This document shows positions 44,118 to 52,441 of a DNA stretch of 64,000 nucleotides, piece after piece; position 1 is the first letter of the stretch, and every line of letters begins with the position of its first letter. Under the pieces are notes generated by a model. It was not told the DNA's origin. It did no database searches and saw nothing but the letters and a program-made list of their open reading frames with translations. A program made the translations under genes and the position numbers. This stretch comes from Methylobacterium sp. (lineage in GTDB: Bacteria; Pseudomonadota; Alphaproteobacteria; Rhizobiales; Beijerinckiaceae), in assembly GCA_020253445.1 (NCBI GenBank), contig JADCBP010000005.1:310001-374000 (forward strand). The letters are read 5' to 3'.

Positions 44118-44612
44118 AGTCTTTTCTGTCTTGCGCTTGGCAGAAACAAGAACAGCTCGGGCCGGATTCCGTCTCCTGGCCCGGCGTGATGCCGCCAGAT
44201 TCAAGAGTTCAGCCCAACGCTTTCAAAGATCGCCATGCCACTTTCGCTGCGAGCCCCCCGGCGCAAATCCTTTTACGTTTCCAGGGAAGAAGGTCATGAT
44301 GATCAGCGTTCATCGGACAAATTCCGGTTCGAACCTGTTGCAACCGACCGGACAAACAAAAAAATCGGAATTTCAACACTTCTTGTTGTTGGCCAGTCCT
44401 GTTTCTTCCGTCAGGAATGCCGATGCTGCGCCGGCTCATGACAGGTGAACTCGATCGAAGATCATGACATGGCCTCCCATCATGTCTTCCCGACGATGCC
44501 CGGAAAGTGCAGTTCCACGAATCAGGTCTTCTCGATCGGGCGGGGATCGATCGTGGCATCCGCAGAGCGGAACCGTCACGACAGGCACACGAAGCCGTGA
44601 TGGGACGGCCCT
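44118..44612. other. Long non-coding spacer between two SigF-type promoters
   Basis: This half-kilobase between the divergent SigF-type promoters has lower GC than the flanks and no reading frame with convincing protein features on either strand. No hairpin with a T-run was seen. A small RNA or upstream control region cannot be excluded. Confidence 0.45.
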
Positions 44613-44638
44613 GTAACGGCATTGCCTGGCCCTTCGAA
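44613..44638 (+). promoter_or_regulatory. SigF-type promoter of the eight-gene operon
   Basis: GTAACG (44613-44618), 16 bases, CGAA (44635-44638). The -10 element ends 38 bases before the ATG at 44677, the first gene of the coupled operon. Confidence 0.82.
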
Positions 44639-44676
44639 AACGTCAGCATAGGTCTTGAGTCCGTCCCGGAGTTTCC

Positions 44677-46155
44677 ATGGCTGGTCTTGTTGCACCGCTG
44701 CTGCCGCCGAAGCGCCCTGAAATCCGGGGCGATGTCCTTCACGCGGATCTTTGCATCATTGGTGCGGGCTCGGGTGGATTATCCGTGGCGGCCGGCGCGG
44801 TGCAGATGGGCGCTTCGGTGGTGCTCATCGAAAAGGCCGAGATGGGGGGCGATTGCCTGAATACGGGCTGCGTGCCCTCCAAGGCGCTGATTGCGGCGGC
44901 GCATGTGGCTCATGCCCATCGGATCGGTGGAAGTTTCGGCATTCATGGCGGCGAGCCCGACCTGCGCTTTCATGAGGTGCATGAGCATGTCCACAATGTC
45001 ATCGGCGCGATCGCCCCGCATGACAGCGTCGAACGGTTCGAAGGCCTGGGAGTCATGGTCATCCGGGCGGCGGGGCGGTTCGTTGATCGGGCAACGGTCG
45101 AGGCGGGAGGCCGTCGGATCAAGGCGCGGCGCTTCGTTGTCGCCACGGGCTCGCGGGCGGCCGTGCCGCCGATCAAGGGCCTTGCCGGGGCGGGTTACCT
45201 CACCAACGAGACGATCTTCGACCTCAGGGAACGGCCGCAGCATCTCATCGTGGTGGGTGGCGGGCCGATCGGCATCGAGATGGCCCAGGCCTTCCGGCGG
45301 CTCGGTTCGGAGGTCACCGTCATCGAGAAGTTCGGGATTCTCGCGAGGGATGAACCGGAGGCGGTAGAGGTCGTCCGCGCTTCGTTGCGGAATGAGGGCG
45401 TGCGGCTGGTCGAGAAGGCGGGTGTCAGCGAAGTCCGGCGCGCGGATGGCGCGGTCACGGTCACTTTGGAGGGCGAGAGCGCATATGGCCCGGCGATTTC
45501 GGGCAGCCATATCCTGATCGCGGCAGGCCGGCGCCCGAATATCGAGAATCTCGGGCTCGATGCGGCCGGTATTGCCTTCACGCCGGGGGGCATCACGGTC
45601 GATGCGCGGCTCATCACGAGCAACCGCAAGGTCTTTGCGATCGGTGATGTGGCTGGTGGACCGCAATTCACGCATATCGCCGGCTATCACGCCGGCATCG
45701 TCATCCGGAATGCCCTTTTCGGGCTCCCGGCCAGGGTGGATTACAAGGCCCTGCCCTGGGTGACCTACACGGACCCGGAACTCGCCCATGCGGGGCTGAC
45801 GGAAGCCGAAGCCCGCAAGGCCGGCCATAAGGTGGAGGTTCTGGGCTGGACCTTTGCATCGAATGATCGCGCGCAGGCCGAACGGGCGACCGAGGGCCTC
45901 GCCAAGGTCATCCTCGGGCCCAGGGGACGAATTCTGGGCGCGACAATCGTCGGCCCGCGGGCCGGCGAGCTGATCGGAACCTGGGGCCTCGCCATCTCCG
46001 CCGGGTTGAAGATCGGCGCGATCGCATCGGTCATCCTGCCATACCCCACCCTGTCGGAAATCTCGAAACGGGTGGCCGGCAGCTATTACACGCCGAAGCT
46101 TTTCGGCGCCTTCACCCGCCGCTTGGTCGGGTTTGTGCAACGTTTCCTGCCCTGA
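44677..46155 (+). CDS. Mercuric reductase-like FAD-dependent disulfide oxidoreductase
   Basis: This 492-residue flavoprotein is of the dihydrolipoamide/mercuric reductase fold. It has the FAD motif IIGAGSGGLS near 28, the redox-active disulfide GGDCLNTGCVPSK (Cys60 and Cys65), the NAD(P)H motif VVGGGPIGIEMA, and the second FAD motif VFAIGDVAGG. The C-terminal region has YPTLSEISKR in place of the usual HPTxxE, and there is no vicinal Cys pair at the C-terminus nor an N-terminal HMA domain as in true MerA. It opens the SigF-controlled operon. Reduction of a disulfide, thiol-bound metal or cofactor is likely; substrate unknown. Confidence 0.9.
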   Translation: MAGLVAPLLPPKRPEIRGDVLHADLCIIGAGSGGLSVAAGAVQMGASVVLIEKAEMGGDCLNTGCVPSKALIAAAHVAHAHRIGGSFGIHGGEPDLRFHEVHEHVHNVIGAIAPHDSVERFEGLGVMVIRAAGRFVDRATVEAGGRRIKARRFVVATGSRAAVPPIKGLAGAGYLTNETIFDLRERPQHLIVVGGGPIGIEMAQAFRRLGSEVTVIEKFGILARDEPEAVEVVRASLRNEGVRLVEKAGVSEVRRADGAVTVTLEGESAYGPAISGSHILIAAGRRPNIENLGLDAAGIAFTPGGITVDARLITSNRKVFAIGDVAGGPQFTHIAGYHAGIVIRNALFGLPARVDYKALPWVTYTDPELAHAGLTEAEARKAGHKVEVLGWTFASNDRAQAERATEGLAKVILGPRGRILGATIVGPRAGELIGTWGLAISAGLKIGAIASVILPYPTLSEISKRVAGSYYTPKLFGAFTRRLVGFVQRFLP

Positions 46156-46166
46156 AAGAGACCGGC

Positions 46167-46883
46167 ATGTCGCTCTCCTCTCTGCTGAAGGATCGCCGCC
46201 TCTGGCTGGTGCTCGTGGCCATCGGGGCGTTTCTGTTGCTGCGCTGGTCGGGCCTTGCGAGCTATCTCTCCCTCGACACCCTGAAGACCCACCGCGAAGC
46301 GCTGAAGACCTGGGTGCAGGCAAGCCTTGGGCTTGCAAGCCTTGCTTATGTCGCGGTCTATGTCGTGGCTGTGGCCTTTTCCTTTCCGGGCGCCGTCTTC
46401 CTCACCCTCTCGGGAGGATTCCTGTTCGGCGCCACGCTCGGAACCCTTCTGAGCGTGACCGGTGCCACGATCGGCGCGACGCTGATCTTCCTCTTCGCCA
46501 AGGCGCTCCTTGGCGAGAACGCGCTGGATCGCTTCGGAGCGCCGGCGGCGAGGCTGGCGGAGGGCATCCGTCGCAATGCCGGCCCCTACCTGCTCGTGCT
46601 CCGTCTCGTGCCGCTCTTTCCCTTCTTCCTTGTCAATCTCGTTCCGGCCTTTGTGGGCGTGAAGTTGCTGACCTATGTGTTGACCACGTTTTTCGGGATC
46701 ATTCCGGGCACGGCTGTCTTCTCGCTCGCCGGGGCAGGCCTGGGTTCGGTTATGGATCAGGGCGGGGCCATCACACCGGGTTCGATCCTGACGCCCGAGA
46801 TCATCGCGGGGCTCGTCGGGCTTGCCGTTCTTTCGCTTGCAGCCATTCCGCTGCGCAAACGCTTCGAAGGCCGGGGCGCTTGA
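46167..46883 (+). CDS. TVP38/TMEM64 (DedA-like) family membrane protein
   Basis: This 238-residue inner-membrane protein has six hydrophobic segments and the family core FPGAVFLTLSGGFLFG with G/T-rich loop TLLSVTGATIGATLIFLFAK, plus RLVPLFPFFLVNLVPAF. Members of this family act in lipid scrambling or membrane transport, and often sit next to MerA-like flavoproteins. It begins 11 bases after the flavoprotein gene and its stop overlaps a possible start of the DUF547 gene. Confidence 0.92.
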   Translation: MSLSSLLKDRRLWLVLVAIGAFLLLRWSGLASYLSLDTLKTHREALKTWVQASLGLASLAYVAVYVVAVAFSFPGAVFLTLSGGFLFGATLGTLLSVTGATIGATLIFLFAKALLGENALDRFGAPAARLAEGIRRNAGPYLLVLRLVPLFPFFLVNLVPAFVGVKLLTYVLTTFFGIIPGTAVFSLAGAGLGSVMDQGGAITPGSILTPEIIAGLVGLAVLSLAAIPLRKRFEGRGA

Positions 46884-46918
46884 TGGCCCAAAGCCTGATT
46901 TCCGTGGAGACAAAATCA

Positions 46919-47740
46919 ATGCGGTATCCATCGCCGAAAATCTCTCGCCGACTGGCACTTGGGTTCGGCGTGGCCCTTGTCGTTGCACAAGGATCGCGTG
47001 CTTTGGCGCAGGGCGATGCCGACGCGCCCTACGACGCCTTGCTCCGGCGCTATGTAAAGCCGAGCCCGGATGGCGTGACGCGGGTCGATTATGCCGGCTG
47101 GCGCGCCCATGCAGCCGATCGCGCGGCGCTTGATGCCTACATCGCCGAAATGGCGCAGCGTCGGCCCTCCACCATGGTCCGTGGCGAGGCCCTGGCCTAC
47201 TGGGGCAACCTCTACAATGCCGTGACTCTCAAGGTTGTGATCGACCGGTATCCGGTTGCCTCGATCCGCGACATCAAGAGTGATTCATGGCTCGACCCGA
47301 AGGCCTATACCGGCCCTTGGCGTCAGCCTCGGGTGACGGTGGAAGGCCGCCGTCTCTCACTCGATGACATCGAGCATTCGATCATGCGTCCGACTTTCAA
47401 GGATCCGCGCGTTCATTACGTGGTGAATTGCGCCTCCCATGGTTGCCCCAATCTTCTCAACCGCGCCTGGCGTGCGGCAACGCTTGAGGCCGACCTCGAT
47501 CAAGCCGCGCGCGACTTCATCAACCACCCGCGTGGGGTGTCGGTGCTTCCCTCGGGCGGGCTCAGGGTCTCGTCGATCTACAAGTGGTTCATCGAGGATT
47601 TCGGCGGCGACGATGCCGGACTGCTCGCGCATTTCCTGGCTTTTGCCGAGCCCGAGCTGAAGCAGAAGCTCGCAAGATCGCCGCGGATTGTTGAGGATGA
47701 TTACGACTGGTCGCTCAACCGCAGCCTGCCCATCTCGTGA
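46919..47740 (+). CDS. DUF547 domain exported protein
   Basis: This 273-residue protein begins with a Tat-like signal (SRRLALGFGVALVVAQG, cut near ALAQ) followed by a DUF547 domain (DYAGWRAHAADRAALDAYIAEM, AYWGNLYNAVTLKVVIDRYP, VHYVVNCASHGCPNL, SIYKWFIEDFGGDD). A Cys-Ala-Ser-His-Gly-Cys motif is the most conserved spot; the fold is thought related to papain-like transglutaminase enzymes, but function is not known. ATG 46883, overlapping the TVP38 stop, is a possible earlier start. It is probably periplasmic. Confidence 0.88.
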   Translation: MRYPSPKISRRLALGFGVALVVAQGSRALAQGDADAPYDALLRRYVKPSPDGVTRVDYAGWRAHAADRAALDAYIAEMAQRRPSTMVRGEALAYWGNLYNAVTLKVVIDRYPVASIRDIKSDSWLDPKAYTGPWRQPRVTVEGRRLSLDDIEHSIMRPTFKDPRVHYVVNCASHGCPNLLNRAWRAATLEADLDQAARDFINHPRGVSVLPSGGLRVSSIYKWFIEDFGGDDAGLLAHFLAFAEPELKQKLARSPRIVEDDYDWSLNRSLPIS

Positions 47741-48369
47741 ACATGGCAAATCCGAAGGGTCCAAACGGGAGACATATGGTGTCACGAATCTCGCCTCGTT
47801 CACGCGCAATCGGTTACGTGGCCGGCCTGCTCCTTGTCGCAGCGCTGGCCTTGGCCAACATGTTGCAACTTCCCTCGATCCATGGCCCCTTGATACTCGA
47901 TCCGACCAATCCGAAGGTCACGCTCGACGATGTCGAACGCGAAATCATCCGGCGTTACCCGGTTGATGACATCTCCGTCTCCAAGCTGGCAAGCATGATG
48001 GCCACGAGCCCGGTCACCCTGTTCGACGTGCGCACCCGGGAGGAATTCGAGGCCGGACATCTTCCCGGGGCAATCCGCATCGAGCCAGGCAGCTCGGCGA
48101 AGGATGTTCTCAGCGCGCATCGCGATCAATTGGGTGACCGGCCTGTTGTTTTCTATTGTGCCGTTGGCGTGCGGTCGTCGCAGGTGCTGATGCAGACCTT
48201 GCGGGAACTCGCGCCTCTCACCAAAGGGCAGATCTTCAACCTGCGCGGTGGTGTGTTTCGCTGGGCGGCGGAAGGGGGCGTCCTGGTCAAGGGCGATGAA
48301 CCGGGCAAGCCTCACCCCTACGATGCGAGCTGGGGCAAGCTTCTTGCGCGGACCATTCCCGGTTCATGA
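47737..48369 (+). CDS. Membrane-anchored rhodanese-like protein
   Basis: The product has an N-terminal hydrophobic helix (about 28-48) and a rhodanese domain with the active-site loop Cys141-Ala-Val-Gly-Val-Arg (YCAVGVRSS) and RTREEFEAGHLPGAIRI. It may handle sulfur or a related element on the outer face of the membrane. The GTG at 47737 overlaps the DUF547 stop; ATGs at 47743 and 47776 are alternatives. Its stop overlaps the next start (ATGA). Confidence 0.9.
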   Translation: MNMANPKGPNGRHMVSRISPRSRAIGYVAGLLLVAALALANMLQLPSIHGPLILDPTNPKVTLDDVEREIIRRYPVDDISVSKLASMMATSPVTLFDVRTREEFEAGHLPGAIRIEPGSSAKDVLSAHRDQLGDRPVVFYCAVGVRSSQVLMQTLRELAPLTKGQIFNLRGGVFRWAAEGGVLVKGDEPGKPHPYDASWGKLLARTIPGS

Positions 48370-49781
48370 ATGTGCCGTCCTCACTTCCTGACGAGCGGTC
48401 GCGCCCGCGCGATTTCCGGCTCTGGATCTTGCTCTCCGCCTTGGCCGGTGCGTTTCTGTCCCACTTGGTGCTGGCGCGCGCCTTTGGTCCATTATCCGGA
48501 GCTGCACGAGACAGCTGGGGCGTGGCCCTCTCCCTTTTCGGCCTGCTGACGCTGTCGGGGGGGCTTGTGGTCTGGGCCATCTGGCTTGCACGGGGAATGG
48601 CGCCGCATTGGGGCATCGGGGTCGCCATCGCAGCTGCCGGAATTCTCATGCGTCTGCCGTATTTCGGCGCCGGTCCGATGCTGGAGGATGATCACTACCG
48701 CTACCTCCTTGATGGCGCGATGGTGGCGCGAGGCTTCAATCCCTACACCCTTTCGCCCCAGAATTTGCTGGGCGAACTCCCACCCGCGCTCACCGGCCTG
48801 GTTGAGGCCGGTCGAGGGGTGATCGAGGCCATCAACTTTCCCGATCTCCGGTCAATCTATCCAGGTTCGGCTCAAGCCCTGTTTGCCATCGCCCACTGGA
48901 TCGCGCCCTGGAAGCTTGATGGACTGCGCGTTGTCATCTTCTCGGCGGAGGCGGTGACGGCGATCCTGATCTGGCACTGGCTTCGGAGCAATGGCGGCTC
49001 CATGCTCATGGGTGCGCTTTACTGGTGCAACCCTCTGATGGCCTTCTGCCTGACAGGCCAGGCCCATATCGATGCGGCCTTGGCTCCTCCTGTTCTGCTT
49101 GCGCTGCTTGCGGCGAGCCGGAATCGCGCGCTCGCCGCCGGGATCGGGCTTGGCCTGGCGGTGGGGGTGAAGCTTTGGCCGCTTCTGCTCGCCCCGCTTC
49201 TCGCAAGGGCGCTCTGGCCGGATCGCCGGAGGCTTTTCTTGTTTTCGCTTGGCCTTGGAAGCATCACCCTGCTCACTTGCGGGCCCCTGCTCTGGGCCAG
49301 CCTCTCGGCGCAGGCCGGGCTCACCGCCTATGCTGGTGGATGGAGCATCAATAATGCCCCATTTGCATGGCTTTCCTTCCTGTTTTTCCAAGGTTTCGGG
49401 CCCGGAACGGGTGAGTTGGTTCTTCGAGCAGCCATTGTCGGCGTCGCTGCCGGCGCGAGCCTCACGATCGGCCTGCGATCCGGGAAAGGTTCAGCCGGGC
49501 TCGTGGGCCGGGCCTCCATTCTCGCCGGTTTGCTCTTCTATCTCTCGCCGGCACAGTTTCCCTGGTATGCCGCGTGGTTTCTCCCTCTTGCGGCTGCCAG
49601 CGGTTCCTGGGTGCTGATCTTCGGCGCGGTCGGCCTGCCGATCTATTTCCTGTTTTTTCCGCTTGCCGCGGCGAGCCTGCGCGACATTCACAGCTACGGG
49701 CTTGCTGCCTTACACCTCGCGCCGCTTTTCGGGGCGATCGCGCTGCACGAACGCCTCGGGGCACGCGAGGTGAAGCGATGA
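48366..49781 (+). CDS. Polytopic GT-C-type membrane glycosyltransferase
   Basis: This 471-residue protein has about ten to twelve membrane segments and the pattern of polyprenyl-phosphate-sugar-dependent mannosyltransferase-type enzymes. An early loop carries acidic residues (GPMLEDDHYRYLLDGAMVARGFNPYTLSP), like the catalytic Asp loop of GT-C enzymes, followed by YPGSAQALFAIAHWIAP and a lumenal-type PWYAAWFLPL segment. It should transfer a sugar from a lipid carrier to an acceptor on the outer face. It is coupled to genes on both sides by four-base overlaps; the next gene encodes a GT2 that could make the lipid-linked donor. Confidence 0.85.
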   Translation: MNVPSSLPDERSRPRDFRLWILLSALAGAFLSHLVLARAFGPLSGAARDSWGVALSLFGLLTLSGGLVVWAIWLARGMAPHWGIGVAIAAAGILMRLPYFGAGPMLEDDHYRYLLDGAMVARGFNPYTLSPQNLLGELPPALTGLVEAGRGVIEAINFPDLRSIYPGSAQALFAIAHWIAPWKLDGLRVVIFSAEAVTAILIWHWLRSNGGSMLMGALYWCNPLMAFCLTGQAHIDAALAPPVLLALLAASRNRALAAGIGLGLAVGVKLWPLLLAPLLARALWPDRRRLFLFSLGLGSITLLTCGPLLWASLSAQAGLTAYAGGWSINNAPFAWLSFLFFQGFGPGTGELVLRAAIVGVAAGASLTIGLRSGKGSAGLVGRASILAGLLFYLSPAQFPWYAAWFLPLAAASGSWVLIFGAVGLPIYFLFFPLAAASLRDIHSYGLAALHLAPLFGAIALHERLGAREVKR

Positions 49782-50494
49782 GCCTCGGCGGCAAGAGGAT
49801 TGGCGTCGTTATCCCCACGCGTAACGAAGCCGGCGCGCTGCCGGCCGTGCTCGCAGCCATGCCTGTTTTTGTCGATGCGGTCGCCATTGGTGATTTTCGA
49901 TCCAATGACGGGACACCACAGATCGGCCGACGCGCCGGGGCAATCGTGGTCGAGGTGACAGGTCCGGGTTACGGGCGCGCTTGTCTGGAAGCAATCGCGG
50001 CGCTTCCTCCGGTTGATATCCTCGTGTTTGTCGATGGAGACGCGGCCGATGATCTCTCGGCCATGCCCCGCCTGCTGGCACCGATCCTCGCGGGAGAAGC
50101 GGAGTTCACGCTTGGCTCGCGCGTCCTGGGCAAGCGGGAGCCCGGCGCATTGACACCTCAGCAAATCTTCGGGAACTGGCTGGCTTGCACGCTGATCCGG
50201 CTCATCTGGGGCAGGAATTTCACCGATCTTGGCCCATTCCGTGCGATTTCCCGCGATGCGTTCGACCAACTCGTTATGGCTGACCTGAATTTCGGCTGGA
50301 CCGTCGAGATGCAGATCAAGGCCGCGCGGCAGGGATTGCCCATATTCGAGATCCCGGTTGATTACCGTCGCAGGATCGGCGTGTCGAAGGTCTCGGGAAC
50401 GGTGAGCGGAACCATCCGCGCCGGGGTCAAGATCCTCTGGGTGATCGGGCGCGAGGCCATGACTGCGCGGAGTGGCACGAGATCCCGGCCATGA
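49778..50494 (+). CDS. Glycosyltransferase family 2 (polyprenyl-phosphate sugar synthase-like)
   Basis: This 238-residue GT-A enzyme has the start GVVIPTRNEAGALPAVLAAMP, the metal motif VFVDGDAADD, and FTLGSRVLGKREPGALTPQQIFGNWLAC. The later part, DLNFGWTVEMQIKAARQGLPIFEIPVDYRRRIGVSKVSGT, resembles dolichyl-phosphate mannose and glucose synthases. It likely makes the donor used by the adjacent GT-C enzyme. ATG 49778 overlaps the preceding stop. Confidence 0.88.
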   Translation: MSLGGKRIGVVIPTRNEAGALPAVLAAMPVFVDAVAIGDFRSNDGTPQIGRRAGAIVVEVTGPGYGRACLEAIAALPPVDILVFVDGDAADDLSAMPRLLAPILAGEAEFTLGSRVLGKREPGALTPQQIFGNWLACTLIRLIWGRNFTDLGPFRAISRDAFDQLVMADLNFGWTVEMQIKAARQGLPIFEIPVDYRRRIGVSKVSGTVSGTIRAGVKILWVIGREAMTARSGTRSRP

Positions 50495-51195
50495 CCCTTG
50501 CACCGATCGGCCTTGGATTGATGTGCAAACCGCCGCGCCCGGGCATCAGCAAGACTCGTCTTGCGGTCAGTATCGGGCCGGAAGCCGCCGCGCGTCTGTC
50601 CCGCGCCTTTCTGGAGGATTCCGCGCGTGCCGCGCGCGAGGCTGCCGATCGTGCAGGGATCGAGCCCCGGGCATTTTTCCGGCCAGTGGATGCGGCACAG
50701 GAAATCGCAGCGATCCTGGGCCCGGAATGGCGCCTCGCCTATGCTGATGCCGGCGATCTTGGCGCAACCATGCTCGAGGTCCTGGAAACATGCCTGAGGC
50801 ATTGTCCAGCTGGCGCGATGATCATGGGCGCGGACGTGCCGCTCCTCAGCAGCGATGTTCTCGTCGAGGCAGCGCATTGTCTTCAGAACGGCAATCCTGA
50901 TGAGGTTGTAATCGTCCCAAGCTTTGATGGCGGCTATTGCCTGCTGGGTGTGCGCAGCCTCGAAGCCGCGACGACGCTCTGCGCCCCGATGGCCTGGAGC
51001 ACGCCAAAGGTGCTGGATGAAACCTTGCGTCGTGCATCAATCGCCAATCTGACCGTGCGGCTTCTTTCCGCGCAGCGCGACATGGATGAGCTTGCCGATC
51101 TCGACTGGCTTCGCGGGCAGCTGGCCGTGGGGGACAGATTGGCCCCGCGCACGCGCGCGGTCATCGCCCAGCTGGGGGAGGCGCTTTTCCGATGA
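50491..51195 (+). CDS. TIGR04282-like transferase (DUF2064)
   Basis: This 234-residue protein is of the DUF2064/TIGR04282 group (rSAM/selenodomain-associated transferase 1), a nucleotidyl/glycosyltransferase-like fold. It starts with a variant of the family's nucleotide loop (MCKPPRPGISKTRLAV), then MIMGADVPLLSSDVL and VIVPSFDGGYCLLGVRS. It co-occurs widely with the TIGR04283 transferase, which here is in the divergent SigF-type unit at 43343. The start overlaps the GT2 stop by four bases. Confidence 0.87.
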   Translation: MTLAPIGLGLMCKPPRPGISKTRLAVSIGPEAAARLSRAFLEDSARAAREAADRAGIEPRAFFRPVDAAQEIAAILGPEWRLAYADAGDLGATMLEVLETCLRHCPAGAMIMGADVPLLSSDVLVEAAHCLQNGNPDEVVIVPSFDGGYCLLGVRSLEAATTLCAPMAWSTPKVLDETLRRASIANLTVRLLSAQRDMDELADLDWLRGQLAVGDRLAPRTRAVIAQLGEALFR

Positions 51196-52322
51196 GCCGG
51201 CAGCTGGTCCTTGTCGGGGGCGGGCATGCCCATGTTCAGGTCATCCGCGCCCTGGCTGAACATCCCGAGCCGGATCTCGCGGTGACGCTGGTGACAGATC
51301 GGCTGCTGACACCCTATTCAGGCATGCTTCCGGGTCATATTGCCGGGTTCTACAGCCATTCCGAGATGCATATCGATCTCGGGCGTCTCGCGCGGGTTGC
51401 AGGCGTGTCGCTCGTGGATTCCGCCGCGAACGGGATCGACCGGGTGAACCGCCATGTGCGAACCAAAGATGGCAGCTTGATCCCCTATGACATACTCTCG
51501 CTCAATATCGGGATCACACCAGACCTTTCTGGGATCACCGGTGCCGGGCAGCATGGAATTGCGGTCAAGCCGATCAGCACCTTTCTCGAAAGGCTCGATG
51601 CTCTTCTGGCCGATGCCGCACGCCCGGATGGGCCGCGCCGGATCGTGCTGGTGGGTGGCGGCGCCGCCGGGATCGAACTGGCGCTCGCGCTCAAGGCACG
51701 ATTGGGCAATCTCGAGACCGCCGGCCGTCCGTTCTGGATCGCCATCGCGACGGGCAACGGGCTTGTCCCGACCTTGAACCTGGGCGTTCGCCGGCATGTC
51801 CGCCATGCACTCGCCCGCCATGGCGTCACCGTGCTGGACTCCTTTCGCGTCGTCGAAATCACTGCCGATGGTATTCGTGCCGAGGATGGACGCTCTGTCG
51901 AGGCCGAAGCTGTCCTCCTGTCCACCGCGGCCAAGGCACCGGAATGGCTGGGCGAGACCGGTCTGGCGACAACCACCGGCGGCTTTCTCTCCATCGCGCC
52001 CACCCTTGCCTCGATCGGCGATCCTGCGATCTTCGCCGTCGGGGATTGCGCGACGATGATATCGGATCCCATGCCGAAGGCCGGGGTTTTCGCTGTCCGT
52101 CAGGGTGCGGCATTGACCGGGAACATCCGCCGCGCCTTGCGGGGCGAGCCTCTCAAGCCGCACGGGCCTGACCCTGATTTTCTGACCATCCTGATGACCG
52201 GCGACGGTTCGGCCATTGCTGGTCGCGGCGCTTGGCTTGCTGTGGAGGGGCGTTGGGTCTGGCGGTGGAAAGACTGGATCGACCGCCGCTTCATGCGCCG
52301 GTTCTCGGATTTCCGCCTTTAG
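51192..52322 (+). CDS. TIGR03169-like FAD/NAD(P) oxidoreductase
   Basis: This 376-residue flavoprotein matches the group seen as an N-terminal partner of SelD-like proteins (TIGR03169), related to NADH dehydrogenase II. It has LVLVGGGHAHVQVIRAL at the N-terminus, a second nucleotide motif VLVGGGAAGIELALAL, and the FAD motif IFAVGDCATM. No SelD part is fused. It closes the eight-gene operon, and its TAG stop is the start of repeat copy 2. Confidence 0.88.
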   Translation: MSRQLVLVGGGHAHVQVIRALAEHPEPDLAVTLVTDRLLTPYSGMLPGHIAGFYSHSEMHIDLGRLARVAGVSLVDSAANGIDRVNRHVRTKDGSLIPYDILSLNIGITPDLSGITGAGQHGIAVKPISTFLERLDALLADAARPDGPRRIVLVGGGAAGIELALALKARLGNLETAGRPFWIAIATGNGLVPTLNLGVRRHVRHALARHGVTVLDSFRVVEITADGIRAEDGRSVEAEAVLLSTAAKAPEWLGETGLATTTGGFLSIAPTLASIGDPAIFAVGDCATMISDPMPKAGVFAVRQGAALTGNIRRALRGEPLKPHGPDPDFLTILMTGDGSAIAGRGAWLAVEGRWVWRWKDWIDRRFMRRFSDFRL

Positions 52323-52427
52323 AGCATTTTCCGACCAAGTGGATACCGGTTGGTCGAAGAAAATGCGTGAAACAATAAGGAATTAGAGCGGACGGCCTCT
52401 TTCAATCAGATCGGAATCCGCTCCAAG
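52320..52427. repeat. Dispersed intergenic repeat, copy 2
   Basis: About 108 bases related to 37886-38006: AGAGCAT, GTGGATACCGGTTGG, AAACAA, GAGCG and CAGATCGGAATCCGCTCCAAG occur in the same order. GCATTTTCCGACCAA and TTGGTCGAAGAAAATGC flank the core as an imperfect hairpin. The element's leading TAG is again the stop codon of the gene before it. Confidence 0.82.
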
Positions 52428-52441
52428 CCAAGAGCCAATGC

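Noticed and set aside
44209-44742. Leftward open frame of 177 codons in the spacer before the eight-gene operon
   Set aside because: No domain, mixed composition, overlaps the SigF-type promoter and the start of the flavoprotein gene.
44677-52322. Selenium metabolism locus, given families named for selenodomain association
   Set aside because: No SelD, SelA, SelB, in-frame TGA or SECIS-like hairpin was seen.
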